NCBI GenBank assembly: GCA_013397075.1
Contig: VWZS01002406.1
Span: forward strand, 682,001 to 746,000
Reading direction: 5' to 3'
Origin: Rhabdornis inornatus
Taxonomy: Eukaryota > Chordata > Aves > Passeriformes > Rhabdornithidae
DNA: 64,000 bases
Part shown: in pieces, positions 25,001-40,000 of the stretch
Numbering within the stretch: the stretch's first letter is position 1
Layout of the letters: each line of letters starts with the position of its first letter
Translations under genes and position numbers: made by a program
The notes under the pieces: model-generated
What the model was told of the DNA's origin: nothing
Databases searched by the model: none
What the model saw: only the letters and a program-made list of their open reading frames with translations

Positions 25001-28000
25001 GAAGAGCGACAGGCAGCAAAAACTAGTGGTTTGGGAGTAGATGCTTTTTTCCTCAGTAGTTCACTTTTTTTTTTTTTTTGCTTCTTCCCTCATACCATTC
25101 TTCCAGTCTTAGAAGAGAGAGAGTTTATGCCCTAATAAAGAGATCCAATCTAAATGTGGGGTTGATCTCAAGCATTGATTCGGTGATGGATCTGCCTTCA
25201 CATTTCAAACCTTTCTGTCAAAGATGTCTAAAGACCAGAGCATCAGAGCCCTTTACTGGCTGCAGAATCCAGATGTGGAATTACACTTTGTGAGTTAGAT
25301 GTGTGATGTACACACGGCAACACAATTATTGTTATGGGGACTAAGTATGGATCCTGGTTTTTACTTCTTCTACTCTGGCAACATAGAAGTGTCTTAAAAT
25401 AGTTGGGAATATTAAAGAACCTTTGTTTCAAGTAAGAATGAAGCTCTTTCACTGACAAACTAATCACTTTCCTTTTGGTGCACATAAAGAAAAAGAAACA
25501 CTGGTCCACAGTAACTCACAGCCATGCATTCAAACACAAACATCTTGGCTGGGTACTAAAAGGAATGAAACAAATTCTGAAATTCACCAGAGAATCTGCT
25601 TGTCTTCATGACTCCTCCACTAAAACCTCTTCTGGGATAGAGAAGCAGCTGTCTGTGCTGTTCTGTAGTTGATGCCAGCCTACGTGCCATGGGGATGTGT
25701 CACTGGGCACATAGTTGGGTGGAGAAACATATAAAAGGGATCAAAGTTTGGCCAGGCTGGGAGTGGCACAGCCAGGTATGATAATTCAGAACCACATTTG
25801 AAACACTTGTATTTTATACAAAGATAGGCTCCCACACATCTCTAAACTTTTAAGGGCTTTCAAGACCAATCTAACACACCTTTACATCAGAACACCAATC
25901 CCAAAAGCAGATCTTAAACTAAGATTTTTGGCTTGTGTAATTTTTAAGATGTATTTCTCCCTTGGAACTAAGCTTTTCCAATAATCATATTCCTGTTTAC
26001 AGCATTACTTACTCATAGGTTGTTCATGTCTCTTGAAGTCATAAACAGTTCATCCTTTCAACTTCTACAGAAGCATTAATACTTATTTACAATTTTCATG
26101 TGGTGACAGTTTCTTGAAACACAATCATTTTCAAACAGGGCCAAATAGAGAAGCCACATAATTAACACACCTATTACTACACTGACGAAAGAATGCAAAG
26201 TCCAGAGTTCTCACAGTCGACATAGCATGAAAATACTCACAGGAGCAAAAAGCATCCTCAGCTTAATACCACAGCTATTAACTACAGTTAACACCCCAGT
26301 ACCTAGCGTGGGAATACAGAAATGAGTGTCACAGTTAACATTCAGTAAATGTTAATGTTAATGTTTAATTTTGGACCACCTCACCTATGTTCTTTAACTA
26401 GATAGACTTTAGTACATACTTTTGAAGATTTCCAGAAAAGAAAAAGGAAGATAAATAAGAAATCTCTGTGACCACAAGCAATCTAAAGACTATGGGAAGC
26501 TGTTTACAGCTTTTCTGCAGAACCATCTTGCCTGTGTAGCATTTTCAATCACATATTTTGCTATCAGGTAGCTGGTCAGTCAACAGTGACTTCAGAAACT
26601 CTGGGAAACACTGCTGCCTGTAAAGCAATTATAGGAAAGAGAATAAAGGTAATTTTGCGAGCTGGTCCCACAACTCTTCGCTGGACAGCTGCAAATGCTA
26701 GAATTTCCAGCATGAATCCTGAAGGTAATGACCTGCACTGTGAAGTCCACAGCTTTGCCCCAGTCCTTCCCAACAGCAGGGTGACTGTGGAGAAGATATG
26801 GATTGCTCATAAGGTATTGAAGATTTTTCTCAAGAATAAGTGACCTTACACTACCTCTCCTTGTAGGATGTATCCCTTGTTTGTAGGGTGTGTACTGGGA
26901 AGAGGCGAGGAGGCGAATGATGTTTGCCTGTGTTCTGCTCTGAAGCTCTCCCCAGTGAGAAGGGCCATGCAATACACACACTTGTAAGCACAGTTTCTAA
27001 ACCTTACTGGGACCATAGCTGCCTCACTGATGAGGAATGCTGGTGTAAGCAACACTGCTGCTATTTCAGACCTGAAGAAGGATTTGTGTGCCTGAAAGCC
27101 TGTCTGTTTTTTCCCAACTGTAACAGCTGATCTAATAAAAGATACTGCCTTTCCTTAAAAACCTTGAATTGCATCACTCTTCCCTTATTTTGTAGGGTTT
27201 GGATCAGGCTGTAACAGCTGGTGCCATGCTGTTCAACAGGCAGTTGGCATTTCTGGAAAGTGTCAAAGAGAACAAGCTGTCCTGTAAATGGTAATAGCAG
27301 ATTTTAAAAAGGAAGAAGAGAGGCTGCAAATATACCACTGGCCTACAGGGCACGTTTATCACAAATCAGCATGGGAAATTAATCCAAATCAACAAGTGTC
27401 ATACCAAGCATGGGTATAACAGCAAATTACGAAACAAAAGCAAAAAACACACTGCTTATGGGCAAGTAAGCGAAGGATTTGTTCAAGATTTAAAGGTTTT
27501 AATATCTGACATACCATAAAGATAACATGAAATGCCTGTGTAAGAATAAATTTAAACACTGTTTGAGATACATTTTAGAGGCATGGTTTTAGATAATGAT
27601 AAGGGCCAGCTCCTTAGCCAGAATTTTGCAGAATTCTGGCACTTGCACTACAGTTTCTTCGCTCCAGTTCCCACTTGCACATGTACAATTCAAAGTGCAC
27701 TGATCTGTGCTGCAGACAAATAAAATCACCATCCACTCTAAAAAACTTTTCAAACTCAAAATTGTTAAATTAACTCTAGATGAACTACAGAAAAGAAAAG
27801 TCAGTACTCCACAACAAAATGAATCAGCAAATATTTTGCCATTGTTCTGGGCACTGCTTAAGTACCTCCAAACAGGTACCAGTGTTCCCTCTATGCATCA
27901 CAGGGGTCACCGCTTATATTCCCAGGTGAAATTCCACTTCAAGTCAATGAAGCTGTAAATGTTTATACCAGAAGCAAACTTCTTTTTTTTTTGTTTCCAA

Positions 28001-31000
28001 GACATACTCTGTCCCTAGATCAAAGTCTTAAAGCACAAACTTGAAAAGGGAGAATGTTTTCTAAGAAAATAACCCAAGTGCAGTGAAGAATTGTTTTAGC
28101 TACTCCAAACCTCTTTGCTCCTCATCTACTCACCCCATTAAGTGGAATAGCGGAAATCGCCACTTTTTCCCATATGCACTTCTTTGCACTTCTTTTACCT
28201 TTCCAAATTCAGAAAATATTTCATGTGCTGCAGGGATGAAATCTAATTTTTTTGTGTGTAATACCATGATGGCTGGGTTTTAGACGCCACCAGAGGAGAC
28301 CTGTGTTCATGACTTACTCAGACACAGACTCCCCCTGCAGAGCCAGGTTAAGTGTTCTGTGTTTGCACAGGGGCACTGCAGTCTCTGCTGGGGTCGCAAA
28401 TGTCCTGTGACACACACGGTGGGAACAGACAGGAATGTGGGGGCAGACAAAACGTGTGCAAGAACAGCTGCCGGATTCCACAGCTACATGGAGACCTGGC
28501 CATCAGCCTTTGGCTGACACAACTGTGCCTCAGTGCAGGACAGAGCTGGACACGCAGGGCTGGACACTCAGGGCTGGACATGCAGAGCTGGATATGCAGG
28601 GCTGGACACGCAGGGCTGGACATGCAGAGCTGGATGTGCAGGGCTGGACACGCAGGGCTGGACACACAGGGCTGGACATGCAGAGCTGGATGTGCAGGGC
28701 TGGACACGCAGGGCTGGACACACGGGGCTGGATGTGCAGGGCTGGACACGCAGGGCTGGACATGCAGGGCTGGACATGCAGAGCTGGACATGCAGGGCTG
28801 GACACGCAGGGCTGGACACACCAGACCCCATGGCAATGAGGACATGCCTGAGCTCCGGCTGCCTCTGGATGCCTCTGCAGTGCCAGGCTTTGCTTTGGGA
28901 CCAGATCTGTGTTGCCAAGGACTGACTGCAAGGGGTGACACAAGCTCATCACTACCTGCACGGCTGCTCTTCTCCTGCTGCTTTCTGGCCACTGTTCACA
29001 ATGTACCCTTAAGGAGTAACTCCCTTAGCACACAGCAGTGTCTCAAAGGAGCCACCTGATTGTGCCTGAAGTGATGGGGACACCTGTCCCCTCCAATGGG
29101 TGTCACAGCTTCTAAACCTTCGACTGTGTTCACATATAATTAGTTGCGATAAAGACAATGGGCATCTCAATGGAGATAAATCCTTTTACAGTTTGGACCT
29201 TCGCTCTTTCACCTGCCAGGTCTCCTTTTCAAAGGGTTTTTCTTTGGATTTCAGTTATTCATCTACTTCAGGCTGCCAGGAATGGATAAAAAAATACTTT
29301 TAATCTGTGAGGCTTACAGATAATTAAATTAGAGGCCTTGGTCTACTCTGAAAAGCTGTTTTATATTTTTGTTACCTCAAAAGGGACATTTCAATTACAT
29401 TCCCTGTTTAGTAAACAAATTATAAACTGCCAGCAGACTCCACTGCAGCAAGTATCCAAAATGTGTCTTTTCAGTATCTGTGAAGACACCAAGTTTATGT
29501 TTACAGTAAGTGGTTTGTATAACCCCCTTTTCCAACACCTCCTCCAAAATCCCAGACCTACACTATCCTCTTACACTGAGCACAGGAGGAGCAACCAAGG
29601 AAGAGCTTTCTTACTATTTTACCTCTTCCTTAAAATCTCTCTGCTGACAAGTCAGATTTGACAGAGGCTAGGATATGTTCTGCTATGTATTTCTTGCCTT
29701 TTCATTGTCTTTTGATGAAGGGTTACATCCACGTTCAGAATAAATTTGATTAATTTACAGAAACCCACTTGTCAGTTCCTGAAAATAACAGCTGGGACTG
29801 AAAAGGGTTTTTGCAAGATGAACAGCAGGGATGCAGAAATACATCCTGCAAACCCCAGCATATGCAACAACGCTGGTATTTGCACGAACTCATTTGCTGG
29901 GAGGCAATTTGCCATGGAGGAGTGGGTGTCAGTGACAGCAGCAGGCAGGGGATATCAACACCTCCCATACCACATGCGGATGTGTTTTGCTGCTAAACTT
30001 TGTAGTTTTAAACAGGAAATAATGTGCATGTTGTTTAAGATTTTTTTAAAAAGTAATGAAAACATGTCTGGTTTTGTTTTTCTCTTTTTTTGACCTCAGT
30101 GATGGCTCAAAGGTGGCTTGTGCCATTATCAGATCTGGACTGAAGTCAATGCACACATGAAAATCCCCTAAGGGGCACAGTATTGCTCCTATAAGCAGGG
30201 AGCAGTGAGCGAGCGATGCACTTGGCCGAGGTACCAGAGCTGTGCCAGCAGCCAGAGCCACATGGGCCAGGTGGAACCACAGCAGGGACCACACTGATCC
30301 AACCCCTGCAGCTCCCCGAGCAGAGCCCAGGAATACACTGACAGCTCAATCACAGGCACTGCTGGGCATGGACAAGACACTCATTCTCAAGACAGGTCTG
30401 TTCAATTCTGAAGTCCTTCTCATTACCCTTTAAAATGACTGGATACAAGCCAACTTTTGCCAAAATGAACACAGTCAAACGCATCAACACAGCAATATTT
30501 TCAAACAATGTCCTTACTCTCTAGACTAATGGGATTTTCACACAGATCTGGCTCATATCCAAAGACCTCTAAATGCAAGAAAAGTACCTAAGTGCTGTGA
30601 ACTCACCCATGCAAGAATGGCAGGTGATCTGAGTGAGACCTTTCCTACAGCCAAACAAGAATGCCTGATCCCAATTTTGCAACAGAGGTTTATTCAGAGT
30701 TCGGTAAAGTCAGCTGGTATTTTCCTAATAACTCTTTAGACCATGCCCTTGGGAAACAAGCCTGGAGGGTTCAATGTCTTCCACACTACAGAGAAGATGG
30801 AACCAAATTCTTCTTGGAAGTGCACTGAAGAGGATGGCATTTGATGCACACAAACTGAAGCAAGAGGAATTTTGATTTGATACCCAGATAAACCTTTTCC
30901 ATGTGTCACAGTGGTCAAATACTGGGACAGACTGTGAATAGACACCCCTCAAGTTACTCAAGCATGACTAGGCAAGGGCCTGAGCAAGCTGTTCTAGTTC

Positions 31001-34000
31001 GGTCTATTTAGAGTAAGGCGGTTGAAACCCTTCCAACCTATATTATTCTGTGAGTCTATGAAATACCAAAAAAAAATGAAGAAGTCCAGATTTTGATCAG
31101 AGGGTCATATAGATTTCCCCTGAGTTAAAGATGGTTGTGTAATTATTCTGTTCACATACAATTTTTCATGCATGTGTTCCATGAATGTTGCATCAGTATG
31201 AATGCAGTAGTAACACAAAATAGTTATCACTGCTAAAGGGTTTGCAGGATGATTTGCCTTGAGCCTTAAATCCTCTAGAGCTGTATAAGAAGTGCATCCT
31301 TGATCCTTCTATCTTGATGAAGTCTAACATTCTGCATTTCCATTGCAGCAGATTAAAGATAAGAAACATACAGGGGTGAAAAACCCAGCATCACACAAAC
31401 TTTATTCACCTTACCTTAAGTAAAAATATATTACACAACATGAGAAAAATTTAAAATCCTGATGCCTTGTCTTGAGATCCACAGAAACTGATTAACTAAA
31501 TACACAGAAATCCAAGTCCAGGGGACTCAAAAAGGGACAAAATGGTAATTCATCTATTTTTGAAATCTCAGCCTTGACCCACGATCCTTCTGCTGTACAT
31601 GAACTTGGGATTTGAAGGTCCATATCTTCAGTGAAACAGGAGATTCTAAATTCCTGATAACGTCAGGAATCTTTCCAGGGAAAACCAAACAGGCAGTACG
31701 TACAGGAGATGGCAAATGCCCCACACCATTTGTTAAGACACTGATTGCTTTTCATCTTAGTTAAGCTGACCATCGTGATTTAAGAAGTATGTTGGTGCTT
31801 CCTGGGTAAAACACATTTTCTTCTGTTAGCAGCAACTTCAGACCATGACAGTACTGTGTGAAATTAGAGTAGTAGTAATTTATGACAGCAAAGCTTTGCA
31901 AATAGCAAAGGTCCACTCCTAAAATGATAGTGTTGAACCAAATTACTTCTTAGAAAAACCTGCGCTTTGTTATCTTTTCTTGTTTTCATTTTTATTGCTT
32001 CTCAGAAATTTCCAGGGGAGAGCAGGGAAGGTAAGAGGACATTTCATCACTCAAGGGCAGTGGCCAACCTGTAAGTCACAAGGACAGAGACAGATGCAAG
32101 TCAGACACACAGGAAGGTCAGCACAGCTGCACTGGCCACTGAGGCTCATCAGGAGATAGAGGACAGCTAAAGTTCAACTGACCTTCAATGACAACTGGAC
32201 TGGGAACAAACCTGGACTGGAAGAGGTCACGTTTTTAGTACTGCTTGTAAAAGAGGCACAGGAAGGGAGGACTAAAGGGAGGGAAAGAGCATTAACCCAG
32301 GCTTTTCTAATCAGTTATACTGATTGAACAAATGAATAGAAAGCTTGAAGAGTGGGGCTGAGCACAAACGTGCTATTTATAAGCAAAAAACGGTAAAGTG
32401 GAGGCAATCACAAGTATTTACCTCCATGACCTGTCAGCAATTGTTTGATCTGCCACCACCAGTGTTTCACACAGCAATCTATCTCTCTTCCAGCAGGCTC
32501 ACAACCACACATTCAGGATAGAAGTGAAGATGCTATTAGCAGACACCTTTGAATCTGTTGTGCATACATGCATAACTTATTTGTGAGGTGTCTGGGCTCT
32601 TCAGAGTGCACGTGAGAGTGGCTATAAACTTGCTTTCTGAAACATTTTTCATGAACATATCACCAAAAAGCTTCTGGAAGCAACTATCTGAAGTCTAATA
32701 AATATTTAAATAACAATCACAAAATTAAAATGTGGTAGAAATTATACTTCTAAGATGCAGCTTAGTTTTGGGAGAAGTGAGCAGCTGTGTTGCCTCCAAA
32801 ATAATCACTGGACCCCAAAGCACTAAAAACCTAGTGCTAGGGGAAAAACCTGTAGCTCCCTTTGAAATGGAGCAGTCTCCTTCCTCCAGTAAGCCAGGCT
32901 TGCTCTGTGAAAAACCAAGGAGCACACCACAGTTGTGTGTCTTCTGCTTCAGTGCAGGGAGCTATTTTGCACATCAGGGTCAGCTATAGAAGGAAAGGGA
33001 TTCTACTTTGTGTTGGAGGCTTTACCCCATCTCCTGCTCTACCACATTTCCTGTGCAACTGCCCAAGAAGAGATACTGTTACTCAGTGGTGGGGAAAACA
33101 GGCAAGCTCCAGGATACCAGAGACAGCCACTGATCCCTGCTATGCCCTGCAGATTTCTGTGTGCTGGAGCTGTGCTATGAGCAGAGTTCTGTTCAAGCCA
33201 AGGAGAAGCATTTTTCAGGGAGTACATCATCATCAGTGGGGCATAATGGTAACTGCACAAGAGCAGAACCCATGTGCAGACACCATAGTTTCAACTCACT
33301 GTCCCTGAAAGATCTATAATTTGCAATTGAATCTGACCTCTGCTGATCAAATGGGTTCCACATAAAGAGAAATGAGTAATAATACCCACTGCCTCAAAAG
33401 GTACAAGTGTGTCATCTTTCAATCCAGTAAAAGTGTGTGGATTTCTAAATATCAGCTCAAGAACACTTTTCAACAGCATCCAATCAAATGTGAATGCTGG
33501 AGGTGGACTTTTGATTTGAAAGCAGCTTGCCGTTTTTAATGATGTCTGGAACATGAAAAATACAATTTGAAATTGTTACAGTGCCTATTTGGTGAAGGAC
33601 AGGTAATCATCAATGTCTACAGTAAAACTATAGTGACTGAAATCTGTCCCAGGAGATGTTCTGTGCCTTTGTCTACCACATCGTCATCCCTAATATTCAG
33701 TCTCAGAAATAATGGCCCATCATGACTGGTATCTTTTGAAGACTGACAGATTTGACTACTTTACTCAAGGGTCATAATAAATCACAAGTGCTGGAAGAAA
33801 AAATAGTAGGGGAGCAATACAGAGAGAACAAGATGTTTCATTCTCATTGTTATTATGTGTCTGAAGGACAATCCAGAGTACTGTGTCATTTCAGTCCATG
33901 TGTCATTGATCAATATTCAGTAATACTGATAGACTGCAATGCAACTAATGACCTCAAGCAAATGAGTGAATTCACTACATGCCTGGCACAAAAATGTGTT

Positions 34001-37000
34001 ACCTTCAAAAAACAATTAAAATCTATATGGTATGCTTCATCAACTGGAATTTTGAGCATGCTGAGAAATATTTGGAAGCCTTATTAAAAAATAAAACATT
34101 AAATTATAATTCTTAATAATTTCACTTAATTTTGAAAGAATGTGGAGCAGCCACAGATGTCTGAAAAATTTGGTGAAAATTAGTCACAATTTGGAATCCA
34201 AATCTACTTATTAAGATTTACCACAAAAAAAATCTTACATGTCTTTTTTTTTTCCTGATTTATTTATTTACCTAGCTGTCAGCTTCACAGCCATTTGATT
34301 ATTTGGAACTTTTTAAAAAATGGTTACAAAGTCTGTACCTCCATCATCACAATGACAGACCTCCACAAGCTATCTAAGAAACTCAAGCAACATACCTGCT
34401 TTTGTTTTTTCAGGGGGAGGGGGAGAGGGGGAGAAACTTCAACATGCACTTTTCATTTTGATTTTTCATATTCGACATTTCCTGATGGGCAGGATTGTTT
34501 TTTTTTCCCCAGAAAGCCAGTTGAGCTCCAAGAGACCTCTGTTCACCAAAGAAGTATTCAGTTTGCTACACCTTGGCAGGCAGCATGGAGAGCTGGGAGA
34601 ACATCCAGCAGAACATCCTGGTGGATCTTGGCACGAGGGGATCCCAGGGCCTCCAGCCCTCACATCACACCACATCACATATCACATATCACACATCACA
34701 CATATCACATCACATCACCCCACCACATCACACCAGTCCTCTGTTCCCAAACAACAGGTCCAGTCAGGTGCCTTCCTGAGCTGGCTCCTTCACCAGCTGT
34801 GTCACTCCAGGAACCTCCTAGATGACTTGAAAGATGAACATTGCTCAGGGGAGGACAGCGTTTGTTCCCAAGATTTGTCTAGCCTGTTCTTTAAAGCCTT
34901 TCCTGACAGAAATCCTCAGCCTACTCTATTGTAGTCCTAGGCCAGTTTCACCATTAGGAAATCTCACTGCCCATACTGGAGCACGTGCCGCTGTGGTGCT
35001 GGGGTTACTGTGAGTTCAGCTATCACTACGTGTCTGGAAGACTAACAGAAAATTTGAATTTGCTTTTTTAGCTAAAAGTAGTTTTAAGATGGTCTTTACT
35101 GTAACCCTGCCAAAGTAATTTCAGGAGAGCAATGGTCACAGAGGAAATGGGAGAGTGGGAAGAATGCAGGAGAGGAAGTTCAGAGCTAGAGGATAACTGC
35201 AGGTTGTCACCAGTCTGTGATTTGCTAGACAGCTGTCACCACTAACTGTGTGGCACATGAAGAAACACGCACATCCCTAATGATGCAAAAATAACTGGCA
35301 AGGCAGCTTTAAATAGGAAACCACTGTTACCAACTGTAGTCAGCCAAATTTCCCCTGGGGATGTCAACCAGGCCTCGAAAATCAGTCCGAGGTTTGCCTG
35401 GCATTTTAAATACATTTTTAATTCTTGCTGATACATCAAGCCTTTTTGCTTTGCTGACATTCCATAGTTTCAAGCTTTTATCTGTGGCTAGGAACATACA
35501 ATAAAAATGAGAGCTCAGCTTTCATAAACCCCATTTATTTCAGAAGATGCAGTCGAAGAAATATCCCTAAAGTAAAAGTATTCAAGCTATGAGGTTGCCA
35601 CCTATACTCAGGATGTGAGCTGCCACTTCCCAAGAGGCATGACTTTCCCAGATCTGATATTTGTTTATATTACAAGACCAGGCAAGATGACAGCCCAGGG
35701 GTTTACAGCAACAACCCTTATTTAATTAATCTACTATTTATGACCAAAAAAAAAATATTGGAAGGAAAAAAAAGGAAATAAAAAGCAAATATTGAAGGCC
35801 ATGTGTTAATAGAAATTATGAATATTCAACAGAGCTACACAGGGAAGACAAATAAACACTGTTCTACATGGCAGTTACCCATGCTGAGCTTTCAATTAGC
35901 CACATAGGACAAATGGTTTTAGTGCTGTGCCATGTTATTTCATCTAGATTACTTTAAAATACACAATTAGGACCATCAATCTACAGACCTAATCCTACAA
36001 ATATCAGCAAATTACATACTGTAAGCTATGTAATTTTTAAAGCTAATACGCTCTATCTGTTCTAATTCACAGTGTTTCATATTTTTAAAATAATTACAGC
36101 ATTTAACTACTTTCAGAAAATTCTACTGAGAACTGAACATATTTCTAGAAGAAAAACTTGGGAGGAATAAAGTTAAACTCCAGAGTTAGTATAACCAGAT
36201 TGCATGCTACAGGTTATCTACCTGTGGAGCCAGGATAAGAAACTCAAGTTTCAGATTTAAGAAATATCCCTGGGATACATAATTTAATAAAATTAGGAAC
36301 TCCCTGGTAACAGCATTAGACTTTCAGATCTCTTAACAAACATACCACCTACTCAACGAGAAATTATTTTTGGCACAAGAGACATACAATCTCACAAACC
36401 AACTGATTTGATCAATGGAAGTTTCTTTCCTGGTGTGGGCTAATAAATCACCCCAGCCAGCAAGTGCCAGCCATTTACAGCACGAGCTGGCCCAGGATAA
36501 CTTGAACATCACAGAGCTGCTATAACTTCTGTACCTACAAGAAAGTGGAAACTCCAAGAAGACAAACGTGTGAATATTCCCAAGTGACTACACCCAATTC
36601 CACCTTTGGTGTTAGAAATATACTTGCCCTGAAGGAAAATTTTACTAGGAAATTTTACTAATTATTTCTCTTGCTTTTATTCCTACAACAGAGATAAATA
36701 TTTGTCTATTCATTGAGATTTCTTTTGCAGTTTGTACTGGCCCAAGCATCTCATATATTGGTAGAAAAAATCTTAAATAACTTAGTTGAATAACACCGCA
36801 AAAAGAAAATTGGGAACTATGTATTTCATTACATAATTATATGCTAATATTCACATAACCCATTTTAGAAGTAGAGCAAATGGGATTGCACTGGCTATCA
36901 TATCAGCAGTTTCATACCAATATTTCTGGATTTTTAACTACCCTGTCCTTATTGCCTTTTTATTTCCTTAGCCATATGGAAAACAGTCAGGCACAATTAA

Positions 37001-40000
37001 CTATTTGTCAGAAAACAATCTATTAATTAACACCATTCTGTGTGAATGGGCTGAAAATCACGTTCTTTGCTTGCCAAAAAGCTTCCATTTCTGCCTCATG
37101 CTTGTGCTCTGAACTAAACACAGCTACAGATACACAGCTTGACACAACTGACCAAGGCAGAAAAGAACAACTGCTGCCACAGATTTTCAGAACCAGCAGC
37201 CATTGAGATTTTCTAACGATAGGTAGCGGGTCAAGAGAGCTCCACTTCTACATCTCCTAAAATTCTTTACTGACAGATCCTTGATTAAACTGGGCAGAAA
37301 CAGACAAAATCCCAATTAAGACACTTACATTTGTGATAGAGCTTGAAAGAGGAAAGATTTGAGGGGGGAGGAGGGAGAGTAAGTTACAGTGTTTTTTAGG
37401 CTTAACCTTAAAAATATAAATTCTGACTCAGATTATTTTATATCTTTTCAGCTCTACTGATGTCAGTGGATTTACTCCTAAGTTATGCCAGATGGAAATC
37501 CGGCTAGCTATTACAACATTTTCATGCATATAACCAGCATCCCTTTAAATGCACCATTTATTCAAAAGTACATCCTCAGGCATGCCCAGCCAGCATCAGA
37601 GGCAGGGGCAGTCAGTGATGAGGAATGCTGAGGCTGAGCTGCAGAGTGATAGAAGGGGAAGAGAAAGAGGAGATGTGGAGCAAACTTCATTCGCGGTTTT
37701 CTGCACATGCACACAACCTTTGCTGATGCTGAATACTGGGCACTGAGCTGATAATGTCTGGGGCTGACAAAAGGCAACATGGTGGCTGTTTGCTTCCCTA
37801 GAAGAAAAGCAGTCTGAGATCTCTGTTACCTCTGAGACTGGTATTCTTATAATTCATTTTTTAGCAGAACAGTCTTTAAAGCTATTGTTTCCAAAACTGT
37901 GAACCACTTTGCAGGTCCACACAGGGCTACAGGTGTGTAACCATTATGAGTTAGTGGTTGCTTCCTTGTCACGGTTTTTCAGAATTGTTCACTCACTTGG
38001 ATGTGATCCTGTAACCACAACCCACTCCTTCTGCTTGCACTTGCAAATATCCAAGCAGCTGTTTCAAGTTATTTGAAGAGGGCAGAGACTGAAGTTTTAC
38101 TTGATGTATCCGGGCTAACGGAAACTGAAGATGTACATGACCTTTGGTGAGTGCAAACTCTGAGTCCAATCTGAAGGAAAACAAGAGTGAGGAGCTAAAA
38201 TTTCTCTCTTTGAAGTCTCTTTGCAGCTGTGAAGAGATAATCTTATGTGGCTATGAAAGGTTCAGAGAAGGCTGGTCTTATTCTTGCCAGTAGAGAAGAT
38301 TTCAATACCTTCCAACCAACTCAACATTCTGTTACACTTGCTGTACCCAGAGCTCTCTGCAGTTCATCAATGAGTTGCTCCTTCCACTGTTACCTTCCTA
38401 CAGGCTCCCCTAGCTCAGAATCTTCCACTGCTGTCCCACTCTTCTCTTTCCCCCAGCTCTAATTGTCTTTCTGCACTCATCCATTTGGCTTGTGTCCCAG
38501 AGGAACAAAAATCACGGCAGAGACATACCAGATGTTTGTTCCCATATTTCCTTCTTCCTCTTCTTGCCTACTCACATGGTTAGAGTTTGGAGCAGGGTCT
38601 GCTCCTACTGGTACTATTTCTGCTGCAATCTCACACCATGGCATTCCAGCATTGGCTATACCCCAGGCAGTTTCATACTAACTTAATTACTAATATTATG
38701 TTATTAGCCACAACAACCACCCCCAGAATCCATACTGCTTTCTTTCTCATTTCAAACTTTTGCAACAGCAAAGGAACAATCCAACGGCAAGGCAGCTCAT
38801 CCTCAATAGCCAGCCTTCTCAAAACCCACAAAACCAGACAAAACATCACATAAAAGGTTCTCACACTGCCCCATTTAAGCTGTGCAACCCCTTTCCAGTC
38901 TGCTCCTCTTTGCAACTTTCAGCTTCTTCCATTAATTCCAGTTGCCTTTGCCTCGTTAACACATGCCTGCAGTTTTGGGCAAGTGGATTTAAACCTGTTT
39001 TGAAATTTTAGGTGCGAGAATATTAATGTGTTATTTAACCCTGTGATTCAAGGATCCAAAGAACATCACAATAATAAGTGGGGTTTTTTATGTGGAATGG
39101 ATACATGTGTATGTTTAAACATGAAGTTTTAATGTATTCCCGACCTGAAGAACCCTGAACTAAACTTCCCAGGGTGACAGAAGCCAGAGACAACATCACA
39201 AACTATTTATTTTAATAATAATGTACAAGCTTTTCATTCCACAAACAAATAGGTAAGCTTCTATTCCCGTAGCAGGCTTCTCCTCAAAGTGAACCTTTTA
39301 GAGCCATTTCATAAACATCACTGGCATTTCCAGCATGCAGTACAAAAAAGCAGCTATAGCTACCCTACACATCAGCAGCTACTCTGGCCAATGCCTGCAA
39401 CTATTTTCAGCACAAGATCAACAAATGAATGTTTACACAGCAGCATTTACTCAGCAGAAATATATAAACAAAAAAGCTCCAAGAATAACAAAATATGTTC
39501 ACACAGTTTCAGGAATCTTCACTGCAGCTATCAGTCATTAGTAATTAAAATCCAGGTGTTTCCTTCCAGCAGGGCTACTGGTACTGCAGGAACACCTGAA
39601 ACTCAGGGAATCCAGAAACATCTGAGAAAACCTTTAGTAAGTCCATCTGTCTTCAACAGCAGAGTCACTACATTGAGAGCAGAAGGTCCAAACCCCCAGA
39701 CATGTCCTCCAGACACAGCCAGACATGCACTTCGGCTCCAGATCCCCTTTTTGTAGCCTGACTACTGAACAGGCTCACTGGACAAGCCAAAATGCCCTTC
39801 CAGCAATGCCACAACAATGCCACAACAACGCAGGATGGGGCAGTTTCTCATACTTGTAGAGAACTTTGCTCTTCTAGCAGATCCTGTTTTGGATACTCCC
39901 CTTCTCACTCTGTCCCTTTCAGCTGTTTCCTATCTTGCTAACATGAACACCAAAGACTGGACCTCTATGTACTTTGAGCTTTTCCATTTGATTTCTCTGG

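Noticed and set aside
28348..29059. Frames of 130-235 codons on both strands with AGHAGLDTQGW-like repeats
   Set aside because: They are a by-product of the stop-free 14-bp minisatellite. The flanks show no coding character.
32862..33308. 148-codon frame on the + strand, antisense to SNTB1
   Set aside because: No recognisable motif. Several other frames overlap it, which is typical of chance.
34295..34934. Frames of 158-176 codons on the + strand
   Set aside because: Much of their length is the His/Thr/Ser-rich translation of the ATCAC microsatellite. No domain is visible.
39289..39756. 155-codon frame on the + strand
   Set aside because: No recognisable family, promoter or splice signals; composition is like intronic chance frames.
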